A stretch of DNA of 64,000 nucleotides from Saliphagus infecundisoli (GTDB taxonomy: Archaea; Halobacteriota; Halobacteria; Halobacteriales; Natrialbaceae). The stretch spans positions 62,001-126,000 of the forward strand of contig NZ_JAIWHV010000007.1 in NCBI RefSeq assembly GCF_020177375.1. Direction: 5' to 3'. Made by a program: the position numbers and the translations under genes. Shown here piece by piece: positions 1 to 9,273 of the stretch. The notes below the pieces were generated by a model. That model had not been told where the DNA came from, did no database searches, and saw only the letters and a list, made by a program, of their open reading frames with translations. Position 1 is the stretch's first letter. Each line of letters begins with the position of its first letter.

Positions 1-414
1 CCCCAGGTCAGAGACACGATCGACGAGCGGGCGAGAGACGACGACCAGACGCTGTACATCGGCTACCTCGATCACACCCCGATGAGCTACTGGGAGTCCT
101 ACTGGGCCGCCAGGGACCGAATAGGGGAGTACTACGACGCTGAACCGGCCGACCAGGGGATCCACCTGCTCATCGGTCCCCCCGAGTATCTCGGGAAGGG
201 GTACGCGAGCCCGCTCGTGACGGCCATGGTCGCCTTCCAGTTCCAACATCCGGAAACCCGGCGGATCGTCACGGAGCCCGACGCCCGGAACGAACGCGCC
301 ATTCGCGCCTTCGAGAGGAGCGGCTTCGAGCGCCAGCGCGAGGTCGAACTGCCCGACAAGACGGGCGTTCTCATGTTCTGTGACCGGGATCGGTTCGAGG
401 AGGAGATCGTATGA
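1..414 (+). CDS. Siderophore-type GNAT acetyltransferase (IucB/RhbD-like), 5' end outside window
   Basis: The frame is already open at base 1 and stops at 414, so only the last 137 residues are present. The stretch LIGPPEYLGKGYASPLV looks like the acetyl-CoA pyrophosphate loop of a GNAT fold, and the following PDARNERAIRAFERSGF is the usual second conserved block. The family acetylates (or acylates) the N-hydroxylated side-chain amine of lysine or a diamine during hydroxamate siderophore assembly. The stop codon overlaps the start of the N-hydroxylase gene (ATGA at 411-414), so the two are probably translationally coupled. The role is inferred from family resemblance plus this neighbour; the acyl donor and amine cannot be told. 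Confidence 0.82.
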   Translation, partial: PQVRDTIDERARDDDQTLYIGYLDHTPMSYWESYWAARDRIGEYYDAEPADQGIHLLIGPPEYLGKGYASPLVTAMVAFQFQHPETRRIVTEPDARNERAIRAFERSGFERQREVELPDKTGVLMFCDRDRFEEEIV

Positions 415-1772
415 CCGACCGCGTCCGCAACGTCGTCGGCATCGGAATCGGCCCGTTCAACCTCGGGCTGGCGGCGCTCGTAGACGACGCGCCCGCCGAC
501 GTGGACGCCGTCTTCCTCGAGCAGGAACCGGAGTTCAACTGGCACGAGGGGATGCTCATCGAGGAGACCACCCTCGAGGTCCCCTTCCTCGCGGATCTGG
601 TCACGATGGCCGATCCGTCGAACCCCTACAGTTACCTCAGCTACCTCCACGACCGCGACCGCCTCTACGAGTTCTACTTCTACGAGGAGTTCTTCATCCC
701 GCGTCGCGAGTACAATGACTACTGCCGGTGGGTCGCCGACCAGCTACCGTCACTGGCGTTCGACCGGCGGGTCACCGACGTCCGGGAGGAGGGAGGCGTC
801 TTCGTCGTCGAGACGGTCGATCCCGGGACGGGCGAGCGGACGAGCTACGCCGCCGAGAACGTCGTGATGGGGATCGGGACCCAGCGCCACGTCCCCGACC
901 AGTTCGAGGACGTCCTCGGAGGCGACGTGTTCCACTCGGCGTCATATCTGCACAATCGCGAGCGGTGTCTGGAGGCCGACTCGGTCACCGTCGTCGGCTC
1001 CGGCCAGAGCGCGGCGGAGGTGGTTCGGGACCTCCTCGAGCGCCAGCCCGACCACGACTACGGCCTCGACTGGATCACCCGGTCGCGGGGATTCTTCCAG
1101 ATGGCTGACGGCAAACTCGGCCACATGGTCTACACCCCCGACTACATCGGCTACTTCTACGATCTGGATCGGGAGACCAAAGACGAGTTGCTCGGGAGCC
1201 AGGACCTCCTCTACAAGGGGATCGACGAGCGCACGAGCGCGCGGATCTACGACGCGCTCTACCGGAACTCCATCGGCGACGCCGATCCCGACGTGGGGTT
1301 GCTCGCGGCGACGGAGGTCACCGACATCGAGAGCCGGGAGTCGCGGGGAGGCTACCGGATGATCTGCCGGCAGTGCCAGGAGGACGAACGGTTCCTCCAC
1401 GACAGCGAGGTGGTCGTCCTGGGAACGGGCTACGCCCGGAGCGATCCGCCCTTCCTCGCGCCCCTGGAGGACCGGCTCCGGCGCGACGGGCAGGGCCGTC
1501 TCGAGATCACGCGGGACTTCCGCTTCGTGACCGACGGACTCGACGGCGAGATCTTCGTCCAGAACGCGGAGTTACACACCCACGGAATCAACGCGCCCGA
1601 CCTCGGGCTCGGTCCCTACCGGAACGCCACCATCGTCAACGCCGTCGCCAGCGAGGAGCTCTACGAGCCCGCAAGCGCCGACGTCTTCCAGAGCTTCGCG
1701 GCCGGCGACTTCGTTGCCGACCGGGGAGCGCGCCGGCTCTCGGACGCACCGCGAGTGGGCGACGAGGACTGA
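411..1772 (+). CDS. L-lysine / diamine N6-monooxygenase for siderophore synthesis (IucD/RhbE-like)
   Basis: A 453-residue flavoprotein of the lysine/ornithine N-monooxygenase family, full length for that family. An FAD-binding GIGPFNLG motif sits near residues 11-18, an NADPH-binding VVGSGQSAAEV near 192-202, and the conserved C-terminal GTGYA near 338. The enzyme hydroxylates the terminal amine of lysine, or of a decarboxylated diamine, using O2 and NADPH; this is the first committed step towards a hydroxamate siderophore. It overlaps the upstream acetyltransferase by four bases and is followed one base later by the asparagine-synthetase-like gene, so all three look like the tail of one operon starting outside the window. 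The exact amine substrate is not deducible. Confidence 0.9.
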   Translation: MTDRVRNVVGIGIGPFNLGLAALVDDAPADVDAVFLEQEPEFNWHEGMLIEETTLEVPFLADLVTMADPSNPYSYLSYLHDRDRLYEFYFYEEFFIPRREYNDYCRWVADQLPSLAFDRRVTDVREEGGVFVVETVDPGTGERTSYAAENVVMGIGTQRHVPDQFEDVLGGDVFHSASYLHNRERCLEADSVTVVGSGQSAAEVVRDLLERQPDHDYGLDWITRSRGFFQMADGKLGHMVYTPDYIGYFYDLDRETKDELLGSQDLLYKGIDERTSARIYDALYRNSIGDADPDVGLLAATEVTDIESRESRGGYRMICRQCQEDERFLHDSEVVVLGTGYARSDPPFLAPLEDRLRRDGQGRLEITRDFRFVTDGLDGEIFVQNAELHTHGINAPDLGLGPYRNATIVNAVASEELYEPASADVFQSFAAGDFVADRGARRLSDAPRVGDED

Positions 1773-1773
1773 G

Positions 1774-3597
1774 ATGGTCGGCCTCTCAGGGGTTTTCGGC
1801 GACGCGGCCGACAGCATCGAGGTCGAGACCGTTCCCGAAACCGTCGCCGGCGAGGTCGCCGACACCTATCGCGAGCACGGCGTTTCCGTCCGCTCTGCGT
1901 TCCACGAGGGGACGGCGACCGACCAGCCCGCCGAGGCCGGGGGCGCGCTCGTCTGGACATGGGGCGAGGTGTACAGCGTCACCGATTCGAACGGTACGCG
2001 GACCACCGTCGATCCCAACGAGTCGGCCCGCGTCTGCGCCCGGGAGTACGCCGACCACGGCCTCGAGTTCGTCACCCGACTCGACGGCGAGTTCGTCGGC
2101 TGTGTCTACGAGCCGGCCGCCGACACCGTCTCCTTTTTCCTCGACAGGCTCGGCGCGCGCCCGCTGTACTACGCCGCTACCGAGGACGGCCTCGCCTTCT
2201 CGACGAACGTCCAGACGGTGCCCGTGGTGCCGGGGAGAGAGCTCCGCTTCGAGGAGGAGTACCTCGCGGAGTACCTCTACTGTCGGCGCACGATCGGCAC
2301 GCGGACGCCGGTCCGGGGCGTCTCACAACTCCCCCCGGCGACGGTTCTGACGTACGATATCGCAAGCGGCGACGTAGACCGGCGCCGGTACTGGGAACCC
2401 CGTTACCGCCCGATCGACAGGCCCCTCTCGTACTTCGTGGGGGAGCTGACCGAGCGCTTCGACCGGGCGGTCGCCGACCGGACGAGCGACGACCGCGACC
2501 ACGGGCTCTTGCTCTCCGGGGGAAGCGACTCCCGGGCGGTGTTGGCCGCCGCCGACGAGCCGCCGACGGGCTTTCACCTCGGCGACGGCTGGAACCGGGA
2601 GGCACGGATCGCCAAACGGTCGGCCGACGCCGCGGGCGCGGAGTTTCGCCTGCTGGATCGCGGGCCGAACTACCACGCCGAGTTGCTCGAGCGCGCGGGC
2701 CCGATCCAGGAGTTCATCGGACCGTTCCACACGGGCCACGCGCTCGGGTTCGCCGAGGAGATCCGCGAGGAGGCCGACACGCTGCTGACGGGGCTGTACA
2801 GCGACGACCTCTTCGGCTCCTGGAGCGTCTCGCAGGCGACGCTCGACCTGCCCGCCGGCGTTCGGTTCTGGCTGCCGTTCGCGCGCCTGCCGGAGGCCCT
2901 TCCCGAGTTCGTCTCCGAACTGGCGAACTCGGGACCCGTCCGACGGCCGCCCTTCCTCGATTCGACCCCCCTGGAGGGGATCCTGTGGCGCAACGTCGAT
3001 TCGAGGGGCGGCCGGGTCGACTTCCACGGCGTCGAGTACGAGTCCGTCGGGGGACTCAGCCTCGCCTCGACGCTGTACCCGATCACGAACGGGATCGGGT
3101 TCGACCTCTACAGCGCCCTCCAGATCGCCCCGACGCGGAACCCGTTTCTGGACCGGCGGCTGATCGACCTCCACTGTGCGATGCCGTTGAAATACCGGCT
3201 CCGCCACGACCCGCTCCACCGGGCGATCGAGCGTCTCGACGGCTCGCTCGCGGCGATCCCCCACGCCGGGACCGGGATTCCCCTCGACTATCCGAAGGCG
3301 GCCCACGCGGTCGGCAACCGCGTGACCAACCAGGTCGACAAGCTCAGGGCGACCGGCTCCTACCGGACGGACGGCCCCTGGCAGAACAAAAACGAGGTCG
3401 TCCGGGGCGACGACTTCGTGGGTCGGGCCCTCGACAGACACGAGGCCAACGGCCGGCAGCTTCCCGGCGTCGACTGGCCGGCGGTTCGAGAGACCTACCG
3501 GCGACACCGCGAGGGGGAGCTGAACGTCGCCGAGGAGCTCTACCGGCTGGTCTCCGTCCTGGAGATGCCCCTGACGGAGCGGGTCGTCGGGGAGTGA
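1774..3597 (+). CDS. Asparagine-synthetase-like ATP-pyrophosphatase protein lacking the glutaminase Cys
   Basis: A 607-residue protein with the two-domain plan of class II asparagine synthetases: an N-terminal Ntn-hydrolase-like part (about 1-195) and a C-terminal ATP-pyrophosphatase part with the PP-loop SGGSDS near residue 248. The ATG at 1774 is preferred over 1714 because the longer form overlaps the hydroxylase and the protein then starts MVGLSGVFG, aligning with the family start MCGIAGIFG. The nucleophilic Cys2 is therefore Val, so glutamine hydrolysis is unlikely. The protein may use free ammonia or another amine, as in beta-lactam-synthetase-like members, to form an amide or amidate a siderophore precursor; that is inference from its position one base after the N-hydroxylase gene. 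Confidence 0.75.
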   Translation: MVGLSGVFGDAADSIEVETVPETVAGEVADTYREHGVSVRSAFHEGTATDQPAEAGGALVWTWGEVYSVTDSNGTRTTVDPNESARVCAREYADHGLEFVTRLDGEFVGCVYEPAADTVSFFLDRLGARPLYYAATEDGLAFSTNVQTVPVVPGRELRFEEEYLAEYLYCRRTIGTRTPVRGVSQLPPATVLTYDIASGDVDRRRYWEPRYRPIDRPLSYFVGELTERFDRAVADRTSDDRDHGLLLSGGSDSRAVLAAADEPPTGFHLGDGWNREARIAKRSADAAGAEFRLLDRGPNYHAELLERAGPIQEFIGPFHTGHALGFAEEIREEADTLLTGLYSDDLFGSWSVSQATLDLPAGVRFWLPFARLPEALPEFVSELANSGPVRRPPFLDSTPLEGILWRNVDSRGGRVDFHGVEYESVGGLSLASTLYPITNGIGFDLYSALQIAPTRNPFLDRRLIDLHCAMPLKYRLRHDPLHRAIERLDGSLAAIPHAGTGIPLDYPKAAHAVGNRVTNQVDKLRATGSYRTDGPWQNKNEVVRGDDFVGRALDRHEANGRQLPGVDWPAVRETYRRHREGELNVAEELYRLVSVLEMPLTERVVGE

Positions 3598-3604
3598 GCC
3601 GGGC

Positions 3605-4762
3605 TCAGGCCGACGGGAACCAGACCAGCGGGTGGTTCGCGACGAGGTCGAGGCGAACCGACTCGCCGACGTCGAACACCTCCGTGTGGCCGTGGAGCGA
3701 CTGGACGGTGTCGCCGCCGTCGGTTTCGACGCGGTAGACGAACGACGGCCCCTGGTACTGGCGCCGGGTGATCGTGCCGTCGGCGTCCGCGGGAGAGGTG
3801 GGCGTCACCCGGAGGTCGTCGGGTCGGACCAGGACGTCGACGGCGGCCTCCTCGGACAGCGCCCCCCAGTCAGATCGCTCCACCCCGACGAGCGCGTCGG
3901 CATCCAACTCGCCGACCTCCGTCAGGAGGACGCCGTCGGCGACGGTCGCCGAGAGGAAGCCGGCGCGACCGAGGAAGGTGGCGACGAACCGCGAGGCGGG
4001 ACGCTCGAAGACCGTCTCCGGGCGGCCGATCTGCTCCAGGCGGCCGTCGTTCATGATGCCGACGCGGTCGGCGACCGACAGCGCCTCCTCCTGGTCGTGG
4101 GTGACCCAGATCGCCGTGACGCCCGTCTCGTCGATGATACGGCGGATCTCCTCGCGCATCGAGACCCGGAGGCTCACGTCGAGGTTCGACAGCGGCTCGT
4201 CGAGCAGGAGCACGTCGGGTTCGGGCGCGAGCGACCGTGCGAGCGCGATCCGCTGTTTCTGGCCGCCCGAGAGCTCGCCGGGGTAGTCCTCGCCGTGGTC
4301 CGCCAGATCGACGAGCGCGAGCAACTCCTCGACGCGGGCCCGGCGTTCGGCCTTGCTGTGGTCGTTCAACCCGAACCCGACGTTCTCGGCGGCGGTCATG
4401 TGAGGAAAGAGCGCGAAGTCCTGGAAGACGAGGCCGATATCGCGCTCCTCGGCGGGGACGAACCCGCCCCGGTCGGCGTCGGCGATGGCGTCGTCGTGGA
4501 GTTCGATCCGACCGGCGTCCGGTCGCTCGAGCCCGCCGACCAGCCGCAGGGTCGTCGTCTTGCCACAGCCCGATGGGCCGAGCAGGGTGAGCACCTCGCC
4601 GTCGCGGACGGACACGGAGAGCTCCGAGAGGGCGGTTTCGGTGGCGTACGACCGGGCGATGCCCTCGAGGGAGAGGACGGGATCGCCCTCCGGCTCGCGG
4701 GTGGATTCGGCGGATCGGTCGGTCGAGACGGCGGACCGTTCGTCGTGGACGTGTCGTGTCAT
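3605..4762 (-). CDS. Ferric iron ABC transporter ATP-binding protein (FbpC/PotA-like)
   Basis: A 385-residue ABC ATPase. Walker A GPSGCGKTT is at residues 62-70, the signature LSGGQKQR at 164-171 and Walker B VLLLDEP at about 184-190. A C-terminal TOBE-like regulatory domain follows, as in the FbpC/PotA/MalK group. The start at 4762 gives a four-base overlap (TCAT on the plus strand) with the permease gene upstream in the operon; longer in-frame starts would run deep into the permease and are rejected. With the permease and the binding protein it forms a complete importer, energising ferric-iron uptake at the cytoplasmic face. Substrate is inferred from the binding-protein type and the DtxR-like box at the head of the operon. 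Confidence 0.88.
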   Translation of the reverse strand: MTRHVHDERSAVSTDRSAESTREPEGDPVLSLEGIARSYATETALSELSVSVRDGEVLTLLGPSGCGKTTTLRLVGGLERPDAGRIELHDDAIADADRGGFVPAEERDIGLVFQDFALFPHMTAAENVGFGLNDHSKAERRARVEELLALVDLADHGEDYPGELSGGQKQRIALARSLAPEPDVLLLDEPLSNLDVSLRVSMREEIRRIIDETGVTAIWVTHDQEEALSVADRVGIMNDGRLEQIGRPETVFERPASRFVATFLGRAGFLSATVADGVLLTEVGELDADALVGVERSDWGALSEEAAVDVLVRPDDLRVTPTSPADADGTITRRQYQGPSFVYRVETDGGDTVQSLHGHTEVFDVGESVRLDLVANHPLVWFPSA

Positions 4763-6420
4763 GCGTTGTCCTCCTGTGACAGGATGACGACCATCGAGAG
4801 CGCGGAGACGACGATGAGCGCGAGCGCGGGGACGGCGACGGCGCCGTAGTCCGCGCTCTCGCGGAGTCCCCAGATATAGGTGACGAGCGTCTCGAACCCG
4901 GTCGGGTGGAGCAGGAGCGTCGCGGGAAGCTCCTTCATCGTCGTGAGAAAGACGAGCGCGCTCCCGCCGATCACGCCCGGCGCGATCAGTGGGAGCGTGA
5001 TCCGGCGGAACGCGGCCGATCGGGTGCGCCCGAGCGTCCGCGCGGCCTCGGTGAGACTCCGATCGACGCGCCGGACCGACGAGCGGGTCGCGCCGACGGC
5101 CTGGGGGAGGAAACGGACGACGTAGGCGAAGATCAACAGCGGGAGCGTCTGGTAGAGCCCCGGCGCGACGTTGCTCCCGAGAAGCGTCTCCGAGATCCCG
5201 CCCGCGGACGCGTCGTACCAGACGCCGAAGAACACGAGCGCCAGCCCGAGGACGATCCCCGGCATCGCGTAGCCGACGTACGTCGCGCGATCGAACAGCT
5301 CCGCGAGCCGGGAGCGGTGTCGCGCGGCGAGGTAGGCCACCGGGACGGCGGCGACCGCACAGACGAGCGCCGCAGCCAGGGAGACCTGCACCGAGTTGAG
5401 CACGAACTCCAGCCGGAACCCCGAGGCGATCCTGGTGGCGCCCTCGGGACTGCGGACCAGCCACTGGAGCAGGATTCCGATCGGGAGGACGAGACAGAGA
5501 CAGACGACGAGCGCACAGAAGCCGAGCGCCGGAGCCGTCCACCGCCCGAGGGAGACGGTCGTCTCGCTTTCCTTGGGGCTCGTCCCGACGTACGCGCCCC
5601 GGTTCGAGTCGCCGATCCGCGATTCGATCGCGAGGATCACTGCCGTGATCGCGAGCAGTTGGACGGAGAGCAACGCCGCGGTCTCCCGGCCGAACGCGTT
5701 GTACTCGACGTAGATGACCCGCGTGAAGACGTCGAGGCGCATCAGCGACGGCGTCCCGAAGTCAGAGAGAGCGTAGAGCGCGACCAGAAGCGCCCCCGAG
5801 GTGATTCCCGGAAGGAGCTGTGGGAGCGTCACCCGCCTGAACGCCTCCCGCCGCGAGGTGCCGAGGGTTCGGGCGGCCTCGACGAGCCCCTGGTCGAACG
5901 AGAGCAGCGACGCCCGCGTGGTGATGAACACGTACGGATACGTATACAGCGTGAGCACGAGCGTCGTCCCCCAGAAGCCGTAGATCGACGGGATCGACCC
6001 GATTCCCAGTGGCGCGAGCGCGTCGGCGAGTTCGCCGCTGGGGCCGAACGCCATGACGAACGTGAAGGCGCCGATGTAGCTCGGGATCACCAGCGGCAGC
6101 GCCACGGCGATGGTCCAGAACCGCCGAAAGGGGAGGTCGGTCCGCACGGTCAGGAAGGCGAGGGGAACGCCGAGGAGGATCGAGGCGCCGGTGACGGCGG
6201 CGACGAGCGCGAGGCTCGTCAGGAGGATCTCGACCGTCGTCGGGCGCACGAGGATCGATCGCGCGTACTCCGTATCGACCTGGAGGACCCGCATGGCGAT
6301 CCAGACGAGCGGCGAGAGCACCGCGGCGGCGATCGCGCCGCTCAGCAGGGTCAACCCGATCGGGTGGCTGCCCTTGCCCCCCCGATCGAACGGTTCGGCC
6401 AGCCGGTCGGCGACGGACAT
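4759..6420 (-). CDS. Ferric iron ABC transporter permease (FbpB/SfuB-like, fused double permease)
   Basis: A 553-residue membrane protein with about twelve hydrophobic segments arranged as two homologous halves, the usual form of FbpB/SfuB iron permeases. Each half carries an EAA-type loop that contacts the ATPase: LVEAARTLGTSRREAFRRVTLP in the first half and LTEAARTLGRTRSAAFRRITLP in the second, both recognisable by EAARTLG followed by the RxxLP end. It lies one base downstream of the binding-protein gene and overlaps the ATPase gene by four bases, so the three are transcribed together on the minus strand. It forms the trans-membrane channel of the importer. Confidence 0.9.
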   Translation of the reverse strand: MSVADRLAEPFDRGGKGSHPIGLTLLSGAIAAAVLSPLVWIAMRVLQVDTEYARSILVRPTTVEILLTSLALVAAVTGASILLGVPLAFLTVRTDLPFRRFWTIAVALPLVIPSYIGAFTFVMAFGPSGELADALAPLGIGSIPSIYGFWGTTLVLTLYTYPYVFITTRASLLSFDQGLVEAARTLGTSRREAFRRVTLPQLLPGITSGALLVALYALSDFGTPSLMRLDVFTRVIYVEYNAFGRETAALLSVQLLAITAVILAIESRIGDSNRGAYVGTSPKESETTVSLGRWTAPALGFCALVVCLCLVLPIGILLQWLVRSPEGATRIASGFRLEFVLNSVQVSLAAALVCAVAAVPVAYLAARHRSRLAELFDRATYVGYAMPGIVLGLALVFFGVWYDASAGGISETLLGSNVAPGLYQTLPLLIFAYVVRFLPQAVGATRSSVRRVDRSLTEAARTLGRTRSAAFRRITLPLIAPGVIGGSALVFLTTMKELPATLLLHPTGFETLVTYIWGLRESADYGAVAVPALALIVVSALSMVVILSQEDNA

Positions 6421-6421
6421 G

Positions 6422-7867
6422 CTACAGGGCGCCGACCTCCCGGAGCAGTTGCAGGGTGGGTTCGACGTCCGAGAGCTCCGCGAGGTTGAGCTCGGGCGGG
6501 TTCAGTTCGTCGATCGTCGGCAGGTCGCCGATCGGCGGGACGCCCGGGACGAGCGGGTACTCGTAGCCTCGCGTCCCGAGGAACTCCTGGGCCTCGATGC
6601 TGAGCAGGTGGTGGATGAAGTCGGCCGCGAGCTCTTCGTTGTCGGTTCCCTGGATGATCTCGGTCCCCGAGCAGTTGATGAGTGCGCCGGCGTCCCCCTG
6701 GGTGAAGGCGAGATCCAGCGGGGCGTCCGGGCGCTCCTCGTACACCAGCCTCGAGTAGTAGTGGTTCGAAAAGCCCGCGTCGAGTTCGCCGCTCGCGACC
6801 GTGTTCGCGACGACCAGCTCGTTGTCGTAGGTCTGGACGCCCTGCTCTAGCATCCCGTTCAGCCACTGTCGGGTCTCCTCTTCGCCGTTGATGAGCCGCA
6901 TCGCCGTGACGAACGACTGGAACGCACCATAGGTGGGTGCCCACCCCATCGCGTCCTGGAAGCGCTCGTCCTCGGCGAACGCCATGACGTCGTTCGGGAC
7001 GTCCTCGGCGTCGAACTCATCGGTGTTGTAGGGGATGCTCCGGGCGCGGCCCATGATCCCGACCCACTGGTCGGTCGGGTGGAACGTGTCCGGCACCCCC
7101 GAGACGACCCGCTCTGGAAGCTCGACGGTCGCGTCGTTGGAGGCGACGATGCCGATGGAGCCGGCGTCGATCGCCCAGAAGACGTCCGCCGAACTCGAGC
7201 CCGCGGACGTCTCCTCGATGATCGTGTTGGCCAGCTGTGCCGACGGCGCGGGACGGATCGAGACCGAGAACTCCTCGTAGGCCGACTGGATCCGATTCAT
7301 GAGATTCTGGTACAGCCCTCCCTCGCCGCCGCCGAGATAGACGGTGAGCTCGCCGCTGAGATCGGGGAGATCCAGCATCGAGATGCCCGTGTACTCGCTG
7401 GGGCGATCCTGAATCAGTGGTCCGTCCCCGCGCCAGTCGTCGATGTTGAACAGTTCGTCCTCCGTGTAGGTCCGCTCCTCGGCCGTCCCGTTCCCGTCAG
7501 TGTCGTTCGTCTCGTTCCCCTCGATGTCGTTCGTCTCGTTTTCGGACTGGTTGTCGTCGATCTCGGTCTCCTCGGTGTCGTTCGTCTCGGTGTCGTTCGA
7601 GTCCTCCGGCGTGGTCGTCGCGTTTCCGGTTTCGTTGTCCCCGTCCGCGTTCTCGCTGGCCGTTTCGGTTTCGTCGTCCTCGTCGGTCTCGTTCTCGCTC
7701 TCGCCGTTTCCGTTCCCCCCGTCGCCGCCGAGACAGCCCGCGACCACCAACGCCCCCGCCGTTGAGCCGGCTACTTTGAGGACCTCTCGTCGTCTCGAGT
7801 CGGTACCACGGTCGCGTTCGGACCCACCGTGGTCCCCATCGCGGTCGTCGCTCGTGTCGCTGGTCAT
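6422..7867 (-). CDS. Ferric iron ABC transporter substrate-binding Tat lipoprotein (FbpA-like)
   Basis: A 481-residue binding protein. The N-terminus has a Tat signal (SRRREVLKV, arginines near 25-27), a hydrophobic stretch and a lipobox VAGC with Cys45, so it should be exported folded and anchored by lipid. A linker of about 90 residues rich in D, E, N, T and G follows; it contains ten N-x-S/T sequons, suggesting AglB-type N-glycosylation. The rest resembles periplasmic ferric-binding proteins. It is the first gene of a binding protein-permease-ATPase operon, and a DtxR-like palindrome sits directly upstream. Iron as ligand is inferred from family resemblance and the box. Confidence 0.87.
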   Translation of the reverse strand: MTSDTSDDRDGDHGGSERDRGTDSRRREVLKVAGSTAGALVVAGCLGGDGGNGNGESENETDEDDETETASENADGDNETGNATTTPEDSNDTETNDTEETEIDDNQSENETNDIEGNETNDTDGNGTAEERTYTEDELFNIDDWRGDGPLIQDRPSEYTGISMLDLPDLSGELTVYLGGGEGGLYQNLMNRIQSAYEEFSVSIRPAPSAQLANTIIEETSAGSSSADVFWAIDAGSIGIVASNDATVELPERVVSGVPDTFHPTDQWVGIMGRARSIPYNTDEFDAEDVPNDVMAFAEDERFQDAMGWAPTYGAFQSFVTAMRLINGEEETRQWLNGMLEQGVQTYDNELVVANTVASGELDAGFSNHYYSRLVYEERPDAPLDLAFTQGDAGALINCSGTEIIQGTDNEELAADFIHHLLSIEAQEFLGTRGYEYPLVPGVPPIGDLPTIDELNPPELNLAELSDVEPTLQLLREVGAL

Positions 7868-7877
7868 GTACGCCGTG

Positions 7878-7895
7878 TTTTTGGCCGACCTAAAA
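7878..7895 (-). promoter_or_regulatory. DtxR/SirR-type iron box before the ferric-iron ABC operon
   Basis: The plus strand reads TTTTTGGCCGACCTAAAA, matching the two boxes near 51.1 and 52.5 kb (consensus TTTTAGGNATGCCTAAAA) at 13 of 18 positions. It ends ten bases before the start codon at 7867, much the same spacing as the other boxes, where binding would block a leaderless or short-leader transcript. Inferred function: repression by a metal-bound DtxR-family regulator (Idr/SirR in haloarchaea) when iron is plentiful. Confidence 0.6.
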
Positions 7896-7998
7896 AGCTT
7901 TTACATCCGCCGGTCGAACGGAGGGGTGAACGGGTCCATCGAGGCCCGACGGAGAGAAATGTCCACCGATACCCATCGCCCTACTGACCGATCCGACC

Positions 7999-8910
7999 GT
8001 GAGTGACCCGAAGACCAGCGTCGTCGTCCCGGTCTACAACGATCCCGACGGGTTGGAAACGACCATCGAGTCGCTGGGAGACCAGACGGCGACCGACTAC
8101 GAGGTCGTCATCGCGGACAACGGATCGACCGACGGGACGACGGAAGTCGCCCGGAGCCTCGCCCGACACGAGCGGGTTCGCTACGTCGGAGAGGAGAGGA
8201 TCCAGAGCTCCTACGCCGCACGAAACGCGGGGATCGAGGCGGCAGAGGGGGAGATCCTCGGGTTCGTCGACGCGGACATGTGGGTCGAGCCGGATTATGT
8301 CGAGTCGATCACCGACCGGATGGAGGCCGGGGATCGGGAGTACATGGGCTGTCGAGTCGAGGTCGTCGCCGACGGCGGACTCGTCGCCCGCTACAGGGCC
8401 GCGACCGGGTTCGACGTCGAGACCTACGTTCGGGAGAAGCGGTTCGCGCCGACCTGTTGTCTCGTGGTCCGCCGGGGGGTGTTCGACGCCGTCGGCCGCT
8501 TCGACGGCCGACTGCGCTCGAACGGCGACCTGGAGTTCGGCCGGCGCGCCCACGACGCCGGGTTCGACCTCGTCTACGAACCCGGGATCACCCTCTATCA
8601 CCCCGCGCGGTCGACGCTTCGTGAACTCGTCGCCCAGAGCGCCCGGATCGGCCGCGGCCAGGGGAAGTTGCGCGAGCGACACGGGGACCGGTTCGACGTC
8701 CGGGACCCGGCGAATCCGCGGAACTACTTCCCGGTGAACCCCGTCGCGTTCCGCGAGCGAGTGGCCGGCGGATCCCCGAGCTTTGCCGAGGCGGTCGGCT
8801 GGTACCTGATCGCGTGCCTCCAGAAGTGGTCGATCGCGGCCGGCCATCTCCGGCGGACCGCGGGCTCGGCCGTCGCGACGCGGGCCCCGGGCCGGTCGCG
8901 CCGTCGGTAA
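7999..8910 (+). CDS. Family 2 glycosyltransferase
   Basis: A 303-residue GT-A fold glycosyltransferase. The N-terminus TSVVVPVYNDPDGLETTI is the nucleotide-sugar binding strand typical of GT2, NGSTDGT follows, and FVDADMW supplies the DxD metal-binding motif near residue 93. No membrane anchor is obvious, though the stretch around AVGWYLIACLQKW is mildly hydrophobic. The GTG at 7999 is the best start because the next conserved residues follow within seven codons. It probably adds a sugar to a lipid-linked or surface glycan; donor and acceptor are unknown. It stands alone, divergent from the iron operon, with 131 bases between the two starts. Confidence 0.82.
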   Translation: MSDPKTSVVVPVYNDPDGLETTIESLGDQTATDYEVVIADNGSTDGTTEVARSLARHERVRYVGEERIQSSYAARNAGIEAAEGEILGFVDADMWVEPDYVESITDRMEAGDREYMGCRVEVVADGGLVARYRAATGFDVETYVREKRFAPTCCLVVRRGVFDAVGRFDGRLRSNGDLEFGRRAHDAGFDLVYEPGITLYHPARSTLRELVAQSARIGRGQGKLRERHGDRFDVRDPANPRNYFPVNPVAFRERVAGGSPSFAEAVGWYLIACLQKWSIAAGHLRRTAGSAVATRAPGRSRRR

Positions 8911-8932
8911 GCGTTCGCGGAATCGGCCGGGC

Positions 8933-9169
8933 CTACTCGTGGGCCGCGTCCCACTCGGTGGGCTTGCGGAGGTTGCCACACCGATTGCACTCGACGCGGC
9001 CCATCGAGTCCATCGCCGCGTCGGCCCCCTCGCAGTTCGTACAGAACCAGCCGTAGCGCTCCTTGCCGTCGGGGCTCTCGTAGGCGACGAGGAAGGGCCC
9101 CTTCGAGCCGCGAGAGCCCTCCCGCCCGACGTAGACGGTGACGCCGTCCTCGACCGTACGTGCGTCCAT
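8933..9169 (-). CDS. Small haloarchaeal zinc-ribbon protein (DUF5816-like)
   Basis: A 78-residue protein with two CxxC pairs, CTNC near residue 43 and CNRC near 61, spaced as in a single zinc ribbon. The first half (GVTVYVGREGSRGSKGPFLV and on) resembles a small conserved haloarchaeal family of unknown function that I believe is catalogued as DUF5816. No partner gene is evident: the glycosyltransferase converges on it and the nucleotidase gene diverges from it. Zinc binding is inferred from the cysteines; role unknown. Confidence 0.7.
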   Translation of the reverse strand: MDARTVEDGVTVYVGREGSRGSKGPFLVAYESPDGKERYGWFCTNCEGADAAMDSMGRVECNRCGNLRKPTEWDAAHE

Positions 9170-9273
9170 GGACCGGATAGCGGCCGGCGGGGTAAAATCC
9201 GTGCGGTCCGTTCGCGGGCCGAGACGGGAACCGAATGAGGGAAGTCGCCCCTCGGCCTACTCCGGCGAACGCG

